DNA of 64,000 nt from JAZOTM01 sp045657625 (GCA_045657625.1 JAZOTM010000018.1:1-64000), one strand, 5' to 3'; shown: positions 43,160 through 52,308, numbered from the stretch's first letter. Made by a program: numbers and translations. The notes: generated by a model not told the origin, from the letters alone.

Positions 43160-43486
43160 ATGAGAGTAGCAATTGGAACCAGTAGTGGGGAATATGTAGA
43201 TGAACACTTTGGCCACGCCAGATATTTTGAAATTTATGAGGTGAATCGAGATGGATTTGAATTTATCGGTGCAAGAAAGGCTCCAGCCTCTTGTCGTGGA
43301 CATTGTGAAGGTGGGTTTGAAACAGTACTGGAGCTCCTGCAGGATTGTGACGCAATCTTTGTGGTGCGAATAGGAGAAACGGCAGCGGCTTTTTTAATTT
43401 CTCATGGGAAACGTGTATTTGAAGCAGACGGAACCGTTGAGAATTTATTGCAGGAAATCCAAGTTAGTAATTTGGTGGAGGACTGA
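43160..43486 (+). CDS. NifX/NafY-type cofactor-binding protein
   Basis: A 108-residue protein of the dinitrogenase iron-molybdenum cofactor family: RVAIGTSSGEYVDEHFGHARYFEIYEV and then a C-terminal LISHGKRVFEADGTVE segment. Members carry NifB-cofactor or FeMo-co during assembly. In many nitrogenase systems this domain is fused to NifB; here it is a separate gene just ahead of nifB, 2 bp apart. Confidence 0.88.
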   Translation: MRVAIGTSSGEYVDEHFGHARYFEIYEVNRDGFEFIGARKAPASCRGHCEGGFETVLELLQDCDAIFVVRIGETAAAFLISHGKRVFEADGTVENLLQEIQVSNLVED

Positions 43487-43488
43487 GA

Positions 43489-44364
43489 ATGAGCAAAAGT
43501 TTTAAGGAAATACAAGCAAGACATCCCTGTTTTGCAAAAGGACATGGGGCGGGAACAGGCCGAATACATTTACCGGTTAGCCCCGGATGCAATATTTTTT
43601 GCAAATTTTGTAATCGTGTGATTGATGATAAGGAAAATCGACCGGGAGTGACTTCAAACATTTTAACTCCGGATGAAGCCGTAGAAGTTACTCGTAGAGC
43701 TTTGGCGTTATGTCCGGAAATCACAGTGGCGGGAATAGCCGGTCCGGGAGATACCCTGGCTACGCATTATGCATTGGAAACCTTCGAGAAGATAGGAAAA
43801 GAGTTTCCACAGTTATTGAAATGCATGAGTACAAATGGGCTGTTATTACCTAAATATGTAGAGGAAATAAAGGAGGTTGGGGTAGATACCTTAACTGTTA
43901 CGGTAAATGCAGTAGATCCCAGAATACAAAAACAAATAAATAAAGGGATTGTTTATGAGGGAAAGTATTGGGATGGTTTGGAAGCTGCGGAAATATTAAT
44001 TACAAATCAGCTTTATGGAATTAAAAAGGCAGTTGATTATGGAATCACCGTAAAAGTAAATACCGTATTTATACCGGAAATCAACAAGGATCATATTGTT
44101 ACCGTGGCCAAAACAATAGGTGCCTTAGGGGTAAAAATGTATAACATTATTCCTTTGATACCGCAGCATGAATTGAGTTGGTGCAAGGAACCAAATTGTA
44201 TGGAATTGGATGGTATACGAGCAGAAGCAGGTAAGTATGTGGATGTATTTCGGCATTGTCAAAGATGCCGTGCAGATGCGGCGGGAATTCTGGGTGGAAA
44301 AGATGTCTCTAAGCAAATTTACACGCGTTCGTTACAAGTGGAATCTACATTTTCACATGGATAA
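43489..44364 (+). CDS. nifB: NifB-type radical SAM cofactor synthase
   Basis: A 291-residue radical SAM enzyme without the fused NifX domain. It has HPCF near the start, RIHLPVSPGCNIFCKFCNR with the CxxxCxxC cluster motif, IAGPGDTL (SAM binding), and CKEPNC plus HCQRCRADAAG near the end that hold the auxiliary clusters. NifB makes the carbide-centred Fe8 cluster (L-cluster) that nitrogenases need. Its presence is the main sign that the D/K enzyme carries a nitrogenase-class cofactor and not a simple 4Fe-4S cluster. Confidence 0.93.
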   Translation: MSKSFKEIQARHPCFAKGHGAGTGRIHLPVSPGCNIFCKFCNRVIDDKENRPGVTSNILTPDEAVEVTRRALALCPEITVAGIAGPGDTLATHYALETFEKIGKEFPQLLKCMSTNGLLLPKYVEEIKEVGVDTLTVTVNAVDPRIQKQINKGIVYEGKYWDGLEAAEILITNQLYGIKKAVDYGITVKVNTVFIPEINKDHIVTVAKTIGALGVKMYNIIPLIPQHELSWCKEPNCMELDGIRAEAGKYVDVFRHCQRCRADAAGILGGKDVSKQIYTRSLQVESTFSHG

Positions 44365-44387
44365 TAAATGGAAAAGAGGAAGAAAAA

Positions 44388-45245
44388 GTGGCAGAAAAAG
44401 AACTTAGACAAATAGCAATTTACGGAAAAGGTGGAATTGGAAAATCAACAACTACGCAGAATTTAACTGCTGGTTTGGTGGAAGCAGGAAAACATGTATT
44501 GGTGGTAGGGTGTGATCCAAAGGCAGATTCTACACGATTACTTTTAAATGGATTACATCAAAAAACAGTGTTGGACACACTTCGAGAATCGGATGGAGAT
44601 GTGGAATTGGATGAAGTGTTAAAAGTGGGCTTTGGTGGAACAAAATGTGTAGAATCCGGAGGCCCGGAACCTGGCGTAGGTTGTGCGGGAAGAGGAATTA
44701 TTACTTCCATTGGGTTGTTGGAACAGCAAGGAGCATACACGGAAGAATTGGACTACGTTTTTTATGACGTTTTGGGAGATGTTGTCTGTGGTGGATTTGC
44801 AATGCCGATTCGTGAAGGAAAAGCAAAGGAAATCTATATTGTTGCAAGTGGAGAAATGATGGCATTATATGCAGCCAATAACATTTGTAAAGGTATCGCA
44901 CGCTATGCAAGACAAGGTGGTGTTCGATTGGGTGGCATTATTTGTAACAGCAGAAATGTGGATAGAGAATTGGAATTGTTACGTGCGTTTGCAAAGGAAT
45001 TAGGCTCACAACTTATTTATTTTGTTCCAAGAGACAATGTGGTACAGAGAGCTGAAATCAATAAAAAGACGGTTATTCAGTATGCACCGGATTCAAAGCA
45101 GGCACAGGAATACCGAAATCTGGCAGAGGCAATTGATCAAAATACATTTTTTACAATTCCAAAGCCAATGACACAGGAACGTTTGGAAGAAATTTTGTTG
45201 GAATATGGATTATTAGACGCATTAGAGGAAGAATATGTTATCTGA
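44388..45245 (+). CDS. NifH-type reductase (iron protein)
   Basis: A 285-residue ATP-dependent electron donor. P-loop: IAIYGKGGIGKSTTTQNL. Switch and cluster cysteines: PGVGCAGRGIIT (about C98) and VLGDVVCGGFAMP (about C133), which bridge the 4Fe-4S cluster of the dimer. GCAGRG contains the Arg that is ADP-ribosylated in some NifH proteins. It would reduce the D/K complex. Start is GTG at 44388 after AAGAGGAAGAAA. Confidence 0.94.
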   Translation: MAEKELRQIAIYGKGGIGKSTTTQNLTAGLVEAGKHVLVVGCDPKADSTRLLLNGLHQKTVLDTLRESDGDVELDEVLKVGFGGTKCVESGGPEPGVGCAGRGIITSIGLLEQQGAYTEELDYVFYDVLGDVVCGGFAMPIREGKAKEIYIVASGEMMALYAANNICKGIARYARQGGVRLGGIICNSRNVDRELELLRAFAKELGSQLIYFVPRDNVVQRAEINKKTVIQYAPDSKQAQEYRNLAEAIDQNTFFTIPKPMTQERLEEILLEYGLLDALEEEYVI

Positions 45246-45264
45246 TGAATAGGAGGAAAAAAAT

Positions 45265-45408
45265 ATGGCAGAAAAAGAAAATAACTTAAAGAAGGCAACT
45301 CCAATCATTGAGGAAAAATTAAAGGATTTGAAATATGGTTCCATCACGTTGGTAGTGCAGGATGGAAAAATTATTCAGGTGGAGCGAAATGAAAAAGTAA
45401 GAATTTAA
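45265..45408 (+). CDS. yezD: YezD-family small protein (DUF2292)
   Basis: A 47-residue protein, preceded by AGGAGG. Its core LKYGSITLVVQDGKIIQVER matches the YezD/DUF2292 pattern (short beta protein, YGSxxLxxxDGxxxQxER). Such proteins are often encoded near sulfur assimilation genes, which fits this island. Function unknown; it could be a small regulator or stability factor of the nitrogenase-like operon. Confidence 0.8.
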   Translation: MAEKENNLKKATPIIEEKLKDLKYGSITLVVQDGKIIQVERNEKVRI

Positions 45409-45427
45409 GGGTAAGAGTGAATCAATA

Positions 45428-46378
45428 ATGAAAAAATATCTAGCGAAGAAAATGTTTAATTTTGTACTCGTATTGTTTATTGCAACGGTCTGTATTTTTG
45501 CAATGATCAAGGCTACAGGGTTAAATCCTGTATTAGCAACGTTGGGAGGAGGGCATTTGTCCGAAGCAGCGTTGCAGGAACGAATGCAAAAATATGGATT
45601 GGATAAACCATTATTGGTTCAGTTCCTTTATTGGTTAAAAAATGTGCTCAGCGGAAACTTTGGAGAAAGTGTGAAGTATAAAGTAGCCGTTTCCGGCCTT
45701 CTTCAGACTTACTCTATTCCTACGTTTATTACCGCGTTTTTCAGCTTTTTTATTGCTGAAACAGTAGGGATTGTACTTGGAATTGTCAGTGCGGAAAAAA
45801 GAAATACCGGAATAGATCACGTGATTTCCATATTAACAACCATGTTTTTGGCTGTTCCTGTATTTTTTATGGGAATGCTATTTATATTATTGATTAGTAA
45901 GACAGCCATATCTATTTCGTACACAGGGAGTTTGAAAACGCCAGGGGATTATGTAGAAAGATTATTTTTACCAATCATCATCTTGGCATTGCATCAAATA
46001 GCTTTGGTTACAAGGGTGACAAGAGCTGCAGCGATTGAGCAATTAAATGCAGATTATGTTTTGACCTTGGAAGCAAAAGGATTATCTCATAGACAAATTG
46101 TTTGGAAACATGTGCTAAAAAATAGTCTACTTCCCGTGATTACAATTGCGGCAGTGCAGTTTGGAAGTTTGATTGCCGGAGCTGTGTTGGTGGAAAATAT
46201 TTTCTCTATTAGTGGACTGGGGCAATTATTGGTGCAAGCAGTTTTAGTAGGGGATGTGGCGGTGATTCAAGGGGTGTCGCTCATCGTAATTCTTGTTTTC
46301 CAACTTGCAAATCTATTAGTAGATTTTGTAAGTGGTGTACTAGATCCAAGAATTCGAGAAAAAGAGGTGGTTGCATGA
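45428..46378 (+). CDS. Dpp/Nik-type ABC permease 1
   Basis: A 316-residue membrane protein with six predicted helices and the family pattern ERMQKYGLDKPLLVQFLYWLKN (parts LDKPLLVQFLYW) plus the coupling loop RAAAIEQLNADYVLTLEAKG. It forms the channel with the next permease and is the DppB/NikB-like half. Substrate unknown; the matching binding protein is at 38471. Confidence 0.9.
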   Translation: MKKYLAKKMFNFVLVLFIATVCIFAMIKATGLNPVLATLGGGHLSEAALQERMQKYGLDKPLLVQFLYWLKNVLSGNFGESVKYKVAVSGLLQTYSIPTFITAFFSFFIAETVGIVLGIVSAEKRNTGIDHVISILTTMFLAVPVFFMGMLFILLISKTAISISYTGSLKTPGDYVERLFLPIIILALHQIALVTRVTRAAAIEQLNADYVLTLEAKGLSHRQIVWKHVLKNSLLPVITIAAVQFGSLIAGAVLVENIFSISGLGQLLVQAVLVGDVAVIQGVSLIVILVFQLANLLVDFVSGVLDPRIREKEVVA

Positions 46379-47217
46379 AAAAATCTTGGAAAAAACATAA
46401 CATTGGTTCGGCAACATTTTATATCACTTTAAGTGTACTGATTTTGATTCTTATAGGCACGTTGTTTGCACCGATTTTAGCACCATATAATCCGGAAGAA
46501 TTAGATGTGACACAAAGATTGCAGGGTATTTCGTGGAATCACATTTTGGGAACAGATAAGGTGGGGCGAGATATATTCTCTCGCATTTTATATGGAGGAA
46601 GGACTACGATTTTGAGTTCCTTTTTTGTGGTGTTTATTTCTGCAATAGTGGGTATTCCCTTAGGTTTGTACTGCGGATATTATGGGAAAAAAATAGATCA
46701 TGTTGTTATGGGAGCTTGGAACGTAATTTTGGGATTTCCAACGATATTATTAGCATTTCTTCTTATGCAATTTGTTGGAAGAGGAATTATTGCCGGAGTA
46801 TTAGCAATCGGAATCGTATATATTCCCATGATATCTCGACTTACGAGGTCTTTAGCAATGGAAGAAAAACAAAAGAATTATGTGGCTGCGGATATTACGC
46901 TGGGCTATAGCGATAATCGTATTATTTATTTTCATATTTTGCCAAACTGTGCACCCACGATTGTTGCGGAGCTTACCTTGGATTTGGCTTATGCCATATT
47001 GGAATTGGCAGGATTAAGTTTCTTAGGATTGGGAGTACAAGCGCCTCAGTCAGATTGGGGATATATGTTATCTGATGCACAGCAGTTTTTGACCACAAAT
47101 CCTCTGCAGGCATTAGCTCCGGGAGTCATGATTATCATTTTAGTGATATCTTTAAATCTATTTAGCAATGAGATTTTAAGATATTTAAATCCAAAGGAAA
47201 GGGGGGCTGTTGCGTGA
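46375..47217 (+). CDS. Dpp/Nik-type ABC permease 2
   Basis: A 280-residue DppC/NikC-like permease: LGTDKVGRDIFSRILYGGRTT near the N-terminus and the coupling loop VAADITLGYSDNRIIYFHILPN (core YVAADITLGY). It overlaps the first permease by 4 bp (ATGA). Confidence 0.9.
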   Translation: MKKSWKKHNIGSATFYITLSVLILILIGTLFAPILAPYNPEELDVTQRLQGISWNHILGTDKVGRDIFSRILYGGRTTILSSFFVVFISAIVGIPLGLYCGYYGKKIDHVVMGAWNVILGFPTILLAFLLMQFVGRGIIAGVLAIGIVYIPMISRLTRSLAMEEKQKNYVAADITLGYSDNRIIYFHILPNCAPTIVAELTLDLAYAILELAGLSFLGLGVQAPQSDWGYMLSDAQQFLTTNPLQALAPGVMIIILVISLNLFSNEILRYLNPKERGAVA

Positions 47218-48224
47218 TACAAAAAAGAATGCAGATAAAAAATTTAGGTGTGTCGTTTCAGATTGGTTCAAAATTGGGCGAAGCAGTCCGTGGATTGAAC
47301 TTGGATTTAAGACCGGGAGAAATTCGAGGAATTGTCGGAGAAAGTGGGTGCGGAAAGACTGTCACAGCCAAGTCTATTTTACGATTACACGATGAACGAA
47401 TTGCGCAATATAGTGGCGAAATCATATACAAAGATAAAAATATTTTGCAAATGAATAAGAAAGAATTGGAGGAACTTCGTGGATCGGAGATTGCTTATAT
47501 CTTTCAGAATCCGATGAGTGCCTTTGACAATTTGTATACGATTGGACAACAGATTGATGAAATGTTGATCAAACATAAGGTTTGTAAAAAGAAGGAAGCG
47601 CGAAAAAGAACCCATGAGTTATTGCAATCTGTGGGGGTGACGCCTCCGGAGAAGCGGGCAAATCAGTATCCCTATGAGTTTTCCGGTGGAATGTTACAAA
47701 GAGCCATGATTGCAATGATGATAGCGGCAAATCCGGAGATTTTAATTGCAGACGAGGTAACCACGGCTTTAGATGTGACTATGCAAAAGCGAGTTTTGGA
47801 ATTGTTGAGGTCGATTCGAGATAAGGAGAATATTTCTATTTTATGTATCACCCATGATTTTGGTGTAGTTGCAGAAATATGTGATAGTGTCACGGTTATG
47901 TATGGTGGATTTGTAGTGGAATGCGGTTTGACAGAAGAGATTTTCTATGCACCCAAACATCCGTATACGGAGCATTTAATTCGAAATTTGCAACATGGAT
48001 ATGAATTATCCGGAATTGTAATGAAGGAAAAAAGCAGTCCCTACGATATTATGGCAAAACAAGAAGGATGCGTATATCAAGCCCGTTGTCCGTATGCCAC
48101 CAATAAATGTCGTTTTACGGCACCTCCTGTATTGGGAGATTATGAAGGACATGGGTACGTCTGTCACTATACACCGGAATCGCCGGAACGTCGAAAACAG
48201 GAGGTAGGAGATGTCTCTGCTTAA
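47214..48224 (+). CDS. Dpp/Nik-type ABC ATPase D
   Basis: A 336-residue ATPase with Walker A GESGCGKTVTAKSILRL, signature FSGGMLQRAMIAMMIA and Walker B EILIADEVTTALDVT. The C-terminal oligopeptide/dipeptide motif with spaced cysteines (CVYQARCPYATNKC, later VCHY) can bind an Fe-S cluster in some relatives. The start is GTG at 47214, overlapping the previous stop by four bases. Confidence 0.9.
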   Translation: MIQKRMQIKNLGVSFQIGSKLGEAVRGLNLDLRPGEIRGIVGESGCGKTVTAKSILRLHDERIAQYSGEIIYKDKNILQMNKKELEELRGSEIAYIFQNPMSAFDNLYTIGQQIDEMLIKHKVCKKKEARKRTHELLQSVGVTPPEKRANQYPYEFSGGMLQRAMIAMMIAANPEILIADEVTTALDVTMQKRVLELLRSIRDKENISILCITHDFGVVAEICDSVTVMYGGFVVECGLTEEIFYAPKHPYTEHLIRNLQHGYELSGIVMKEKSSPYDIMAKQEGCVYQARCPYATNKCRFTAPPVLGDYEGHGYVCHYTPESPERRKQEVGDVSA

Positions 48225-48999
48225 AGTAAATAATCTTCATGTCAACGTAAGAACAAAGGGAAGAAAAAAAATACAGATATTGGATGATGTTTCCTTTTCC
48301 TTAAAAAAAGGAGAAATTCTTGGGATTGTGGGAGAAAGTGGTTGTGGAAAAACGACATTGAGTCGGTCGTTGTTAAACCTTATGGATGGAAAAGAAGGAA
48401 ATATTGTGATAGATGGGAAGAACTTAGAGGAATATACAAGAAAAAATCTAGCGAAAGAAATACAAATGATTTTTCAAAATCCCATGACTTCTTTTCAGCC
48501 TCGTAATACGCTAGAGCAATCCTTAAAAGAAGTGGCGACAATTCATGGTATTCCGAGGAAAGATTTTTTAAAAAAGAAGGAACAATTATATTTATATGCC
48601 GGCTTATCAGCGGAAATGGAGACAAAGTATCCATCACAACTGAGTGGAGGACAATTGCAGCGATTTGCAATCGTACGAGCATTGTTGGTGGAGCCGAAAA
48701 TTTTAATTGCAGATGAGGCCGTATCTGCTTTAGACGTATCCATTCAAGCGGATATATTAAATCTATTGCTGTATTTAAGGGAAAAACTGGATATATCAAT
48801 TCTGTTTATTTCCCATGATTTACGAGTTGTGGAAAACTTAGCGGATCGTGTAATGGTTATGTACGCAGGGAAAGTGGTAGAAATTGGGAAAACAGAAGAA
48901 TTATTTCGTACACCCAAACATGCCTATACAAAATTATTACTTGCTTCGCAGCCGAGAACAAGTCCAAGGGAGCATGAAAAAAAAGAAAACGTAGGTTAG
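48211..48999 (+). CDS. Dpp/Nik-type ABC ATPase F
   Basis: A 262-residue ATPase: Walker A GESGCGKTTLSRSLL, signature LSGGQLQRFAIVRAL, Walker B LIADEAVSALDVS. It has no extended C-terminal domain. It overlaps ATPase D by 14 bp and completes the DppBCDF-type importer. Confidence 0.9.
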   Translation: MSLLKVNNLHVNVRTKGRKKIQILDDVSFSLKKGEILGIVGESGCGKTTLSRSLLNLMDGKEGNIVIDGKNLEEYTRKNLAKEIQMIFQNPMTSFQPRNTLEQSLKEVATIHGIPRKDFLKKKEQLYLYAGLSAEMETKYPSQLSGGQLQRFAIVRALLVEPKILIADEAVSALDVSIQADILNLLLYLREKLDISILFISHDLRVVENLADRVMVMYAGKVVEIGKTEELFRTPKHAYTKLLLASQPRTSPREHEKKENVG

Positions 49000-49013
49000 A
49001 GGAAGGAGAAAAC

Positions 49014-49415
49014 TTGGTTTTGAAAAAGAGATTAACAGGAATCTTTGCGATTCTATTAGGAGCATTTGTTGTGATTGGATTAAGAACTATTTTTCCGGTG
49101 TGTCAAGTGACGGAAGAAATGGTTATGAAGTGCCATTGGACGGATAGAATTTCATCTTTTGCAGGAGTAGGAGTAATTGTAGTAGGTATCTTGCATTTGA
49201 TTTTAAAAAACGAGGATACAAAAGCCGGATTGGATATTGCACTGCTTGCTCAGGGATTATTGTTAATTTTGACACCGACTGTCTTGATAGGAACTTGCGC
49301 AACACATATGAATTGTCATGATTTAACAAGGCCAATACTTGTGATTGTTGGAGGAATTTTAATTGTATTGGCACTGGTTGATTTTATAAGGAATCGTTTG
49401 GACTCAAAAGCATGA
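49014..49415 (+). CDS. DUF4418 membrane protein
   Basis: A 133-residue protein with four likely helices (8-26, 45-64, 74-94, 106-124). Conserved Cys/His sit at the outer face: FPVCQV, MKCHWTDR and IGTCATHMNCHDLTRP. This matches DUF4418 proteins, which are encoded beside FtsX/LolD-type ABC genes as here. The function is unknown. The start is TTG at 49014 with GGAAGGAG five bases before it; a second TTG is two codons later. Confidence 0.8.
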   Translation: MVLKKRLTGIFAILLGAFVVIGLRTIFPVCQVTEEMVMKCHWTDRISSFAGVGVIVVGILHLILKNEDTKAGLDIALLAQGLLLILTPTVLIGTCATHMNCHDLTRPILVIVGGILIVLALVDFIRNRLDSKA

Positions 49416-50578
49416 AACGTATAACAGTAAATAGAGCAGTGTGGTTGTTGTTAATAAGAAGTACTTTCCGTTCCATTGGTGTCGTGACAGCATTTGCCAT
49501 TATGATTTTTTCCGTACTCAGTAGTTGGATTTTATATTTTGGCGTAAAAAATGGATTTCACCAGGTAGAAGAAAGATTTGGCGCAGATATTTTGGTGATT
49601 TCGGAAGACGGAGAATTGGACGTATCGGAATATTTTTTGCAAATGGTAACGTCCTATGATTATTTTTCTTCTGAATATTTAGAGAAGATAAAGGAAATAG
49701 AAGGAGTAGAAAAATCCAGTGGTCAGTTTTTTTTAGCCTCACTTGGAACAGGCTGTTGTGATACCAAAGTAAATATTATAGGGATTGATGAAGAAACAGA
49801 TTTTACCATTGGTCCTTGGTTGGAAAACTGTGAACAGGGAAATTTGGAGTATGAAGAGTTATTTGTAGGTAGTGAAGTCAATGTTTCGGTTGGAGAATTT
49901 TTAAAACTATTTGGAAAAGAATATAAGGTAAAGGGAAAACTGGCTGCCACAGGAACAGGCCTGGATCAATCTGTGTTCGCTTCCATGGAAACAGTAGAGG
50001 ACATTCGACAACAAGCAATACTTCAAGGGTATGGATTTGGAAATAGTGAGTCAGAGGAGGAATTACTATCTGCAATTTACGTGAATGTGGCAAAAGATGC
50101 AGATGTAGATGCCGTTTTGGACGAAATAAATGGGATGGATGGCATAAAAGGGATGAAAATGCAAACCTTGACGAAAAAATTGAGTGATGCATTTTCTTAC
50201 GCACTTATTATTTGGAAAATAGTTTTTGTCTTGGTATTTCTGATTGCTTCTATTTTGTTAATCATTATTTCAATCAGTTCGAATGAAAAAAGACTACAGG
50301 ATTTAAAAATATTATATCTGATTGGCATGTCGCGAAGAAAGTGTAGGTATATTTTTTGCTCCGAGAAGAATTTGCTTTATCTTTTTGGAAGTTTGATTGG
50401 TCTTGGTGTTACTTTTGTTGGATATTTTGGATTTCATGTGTGGCTTACGGACTATTTTGAAATACCGTTCGTAGACCCCGGTGGAGTGTTGATTTTAGCG
50501 GGAATTGTGGTGGCAGAGTTAACAGGATTCATAGTCGGACCACTGTTTTCCTATGAGTGGATAAGGAGACGCATTTGA
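49412..50578 (+). CDS. FtsX/MacB-like ABC permease
   Basis: A 388-residue protein with an N-terminal helix (about 17-40), an external domain of about 210 residues, and three C-terminal helices (about 268-290, 325-347, 360-382): the FtsX/MacB layout. These systems usually move lipids, lipoproteins or metal-bound compounds, or act as mechanotransmitters rather than importers. It overlaps DUF4418 (ATGA) and the next ATPase (TTGA), so the three form one unit. Confidence 0.82.
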   Translation: MKRITVNRAVWLLLIRSTFRSIGVVTAFAIMIFSVLSSWILYFGVKNGFHQVEERFGADILVISEDGELDVSEYFLQMVTSYDYFSSEYLEKIKEIEGVEKSSGQFFLASLGTGCCDTKVNIIGIDEETDFTIGPWLENCEQGNLEYEELFVGSEVNVSVGEFLKLFGKEYKVKGKLAATGTGLDQSVFASMETVEDIRQQAILQGYGFGNSESEEELLSAIYVNVAKDADVDAVLDEINGMDGIKGMKMQTLTKKLSDAFSYALIIWKIVFVLVFLIASILLIIISISSNEKRLQDLKILYLIGMSRRKCRYIFCSEKNLLYLFGSLIGLGVTFVGYFGFHVWLTDYFEIPFVDPGGVLILAGIVVAELTGFIVGPLFSYEWIRRRI

Positions 50579-51249
50579 AAGTAGAAGGGAAGAGTATCAC
50601 AAAATTATATCAAAGTAAAAATGGAAGATTTCATGGGATAAATCAAGCAGATTTGACTGTACAAGGGGGCAAAATAATTTTACTGCAAGGACGCTCCGGA
50701 AGCGGAAAGACCACATTTATTCAGATTCTGCAGGGGTTGCTTAAACCGGATGCCGGATCTGTTTATGTGGATGGGGCAGATTTTTCTCATTTTACGGAAG
50801 AGGAAAGTCAAATTTTTCGAAACGAGAATATAGGTTATATACCGCAGAATCCAGCATTTATTGAGACCTTTACGGTGGGAGAAAATCTCCGTATTGCTTA
50901 TGATTTATTTCATGCAGATTTTCAGAAAGGAATAGAGCGATTAAAAATCTATTTGAATGCTTTAGATTTGGAAAATCTTGAGAATGAATCCTTGAGTCAT
51001 TTGTCCGGAGGAGAAAAGAGGAGAATCGCTATTGCAAGAGGGTTCATGCAAAATCCGAAAATTTTATTTGCGGATGAGCCAACGAATGATCTGGATAACG
51101 AAAATACGGAGCGCATCATGAAACTATTTCAAGAAAAAGCGAGAGCAGGTATGGGAATATTAGTGGTTAGCCATGATCCTTTGGTAAAGAAATATGCGGA
51201 TGAGACGTATGTGCTATCCGATGGGAGAATTGAAAAAAAGGAGAATTGA
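50575..51249 (+). CDS. LolD-like ABC ATPase
   Basis: About 224 residues with Walker A LQGRSGSGKTTFIQILQG, signature LSGGEKRRIAIARGF and Walker B LFADEPTNDLDN. It is the partner of the FtsX-like permease. TTG at 50575 was chosen as start because AAGGAG lies six bases before it and it overlaps the permease stop; the GTG at 50557 has no ribosome site. Confidence 0.85.
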   Translation: MKVEGKSITKLYQSKNGRFHGINQADLTVQGGKIILLQGRSGSGKTTFIQILQGLLKPDAGSVYVDGADFSHFTEEESQIFRNENIGYIPQNPAFIETFTVGENLRIAYDLFHADFQKGIERLKIYLNALDLENLENESLSHLSGGEKRRIAIARGFMQNPKILFADEPTNDLDNENTERIMKLFQEKARAGMGILVVSHDPLVKKYADETYVLSDGRIEKKEN

Positions 51250-51250
51250 G

Positions 51251-52294
51251 ATGAAGAAGAAATCAAAAATTGGCATAGGAATGGTCATGATTTTATTGGC
51301 TATGGGAATTATGGGATGTGGTACACAGAGTACAGATACAGTCGTGAGTGAGAATACAACGGAGGAAACCTATCTTTATGGGACGGTGGAAATTCCATGT
51401 TTAGATGGTGCTTTGTGTGGGGCTCCCTTATATATTGCCTACGAAAATGGATATTTTGCGGAGGAAGGAATTGATGCAAAGTTAATTGCTGCTGATACGG
51501 AAACCCGGAAGATTGGATTAAATAACGGAACATATCCTATTACTAATGGTGATTTTATGTTTTTTCAGTCAATTGAACAAGGGGTAGAAACTACGGTAGT
51601 AGATGGTTTACACAATGGATGTATTAAGATTTTGGTTGCGAAGGATTCTGATATTGAGTCTGCAGAAGATTTAAAAGGAAAAACAATTGGTGTAGACGAA
51701 ATCGGAGGCCCGCCATATGAAGCAGCAAGTATTTGGTTGGAAGCGAATGGAGTTTCTGCACAGGAAAAGGATGGGGAAATTACATTTTTGCCTTATGCAG
51801 ATGGAAATTTACAATTGCAGGCCCTTTATAGTGGGGATGTTGATGCAATTGCTATCTGGGATCCTTTGGCGAGTGAGGCTGTAGAAGAAGGGAATGCAGA
51901 TGTTTTATGTGACTTATTGAGTGACCCGGTATTTGCCGGAAAATTCTGCTGTTTTGTATATGCGTCAAATCAGGTATTAGAAGAGAATCCGGAAGAAATT
52001 GCAGCGTTGCTTCGCGCAATTCATAAAGCTGAGGATTGGATTAACGAAAATCCCGAGGAAACAGTAGAAATTATTGCGGAAAAAGGATATTCCGAAATTG
52101 AAGATACGGATTTAGCGGTTAAATTGTTACAGGAATACGAGTATCCGACAGAAGAGGTTTGGGAAAGTGGAGAACATAGTGTAAGGGATGATGTGTATTA
52201 CTTTGCTTCTCAATTATATCAGGTGGGATATTTAACAGAGGATGTGGATTCTTTGATTGATAGTTTGTATACAGAAGTAACGTTATCGGAATAA
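51251..52294 (+). CDS. TauA/SsuA-type solute-binding lipoprotein
   Basis: A 347-residue NitT/TauT-family binding protein. Its lipoprotein signal ends in GIMGCGT (Cys near residue 23). The mature part reads YIAYENGYFAEEGIDAKLIAAD, then DSDIESAEDLKGKTIGVDEIGGPPYEAA and GDVDAIAIWDPLASEA. Known members bind taurine, alkanesulfonates, thiamine precursors or bicarbonate. In this island an organosulfur ligand is likely. Confidence 0.88.
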   Translation: MKKKSKIGIGMVMILLAMGIMGCGTQSTDTVVSENTTEETYLYGTVEIPCLDGALCGAPLYIAYENGYFAEEGIDAKLIAADTETRKIGLNNGTYPITNGDFMFFQSIEQGVETTVVDGLHNGCIKILVAKDSDIESAEDLKGKTIGVDEIGGPPYEAASIWLEANGVSAQEKDGEITFLPYADGNLQLQALYSGDVDAIAIWDPLASEAVEEGNADVLCDLLSDPVFAGKFCCFVYASNQVLEENPEEIAALLRAIHKAEDWINENPEETVEIIAEKGYSEIEDTDLAVKLLQEYEYPTEEVWESGEHSVRDDVYYFASQLYQVGYLTEDVDSLIDSLYTEVTLSE

Positions 52295-52308
52295 AGTGGG
52301 GCATTTTT

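Noticed and set aside
40313..45245. Biological nitrogen fixation (true nif cluster)
   Set aside because: No nifE, nifN, nifV or molybdenum genes, no delta subunit, altered cofactor-site His, and the operon context is sulfur metabolism. It remains to be excluded by phylogeny.
40313..45245. F430 (CfbCD) or chlorophyll-type reductase
   Set aside because: CfbCD uses one core subunit and neither system needs NifB; here two core subunits with six P-cluster cysteines and NifB are present.
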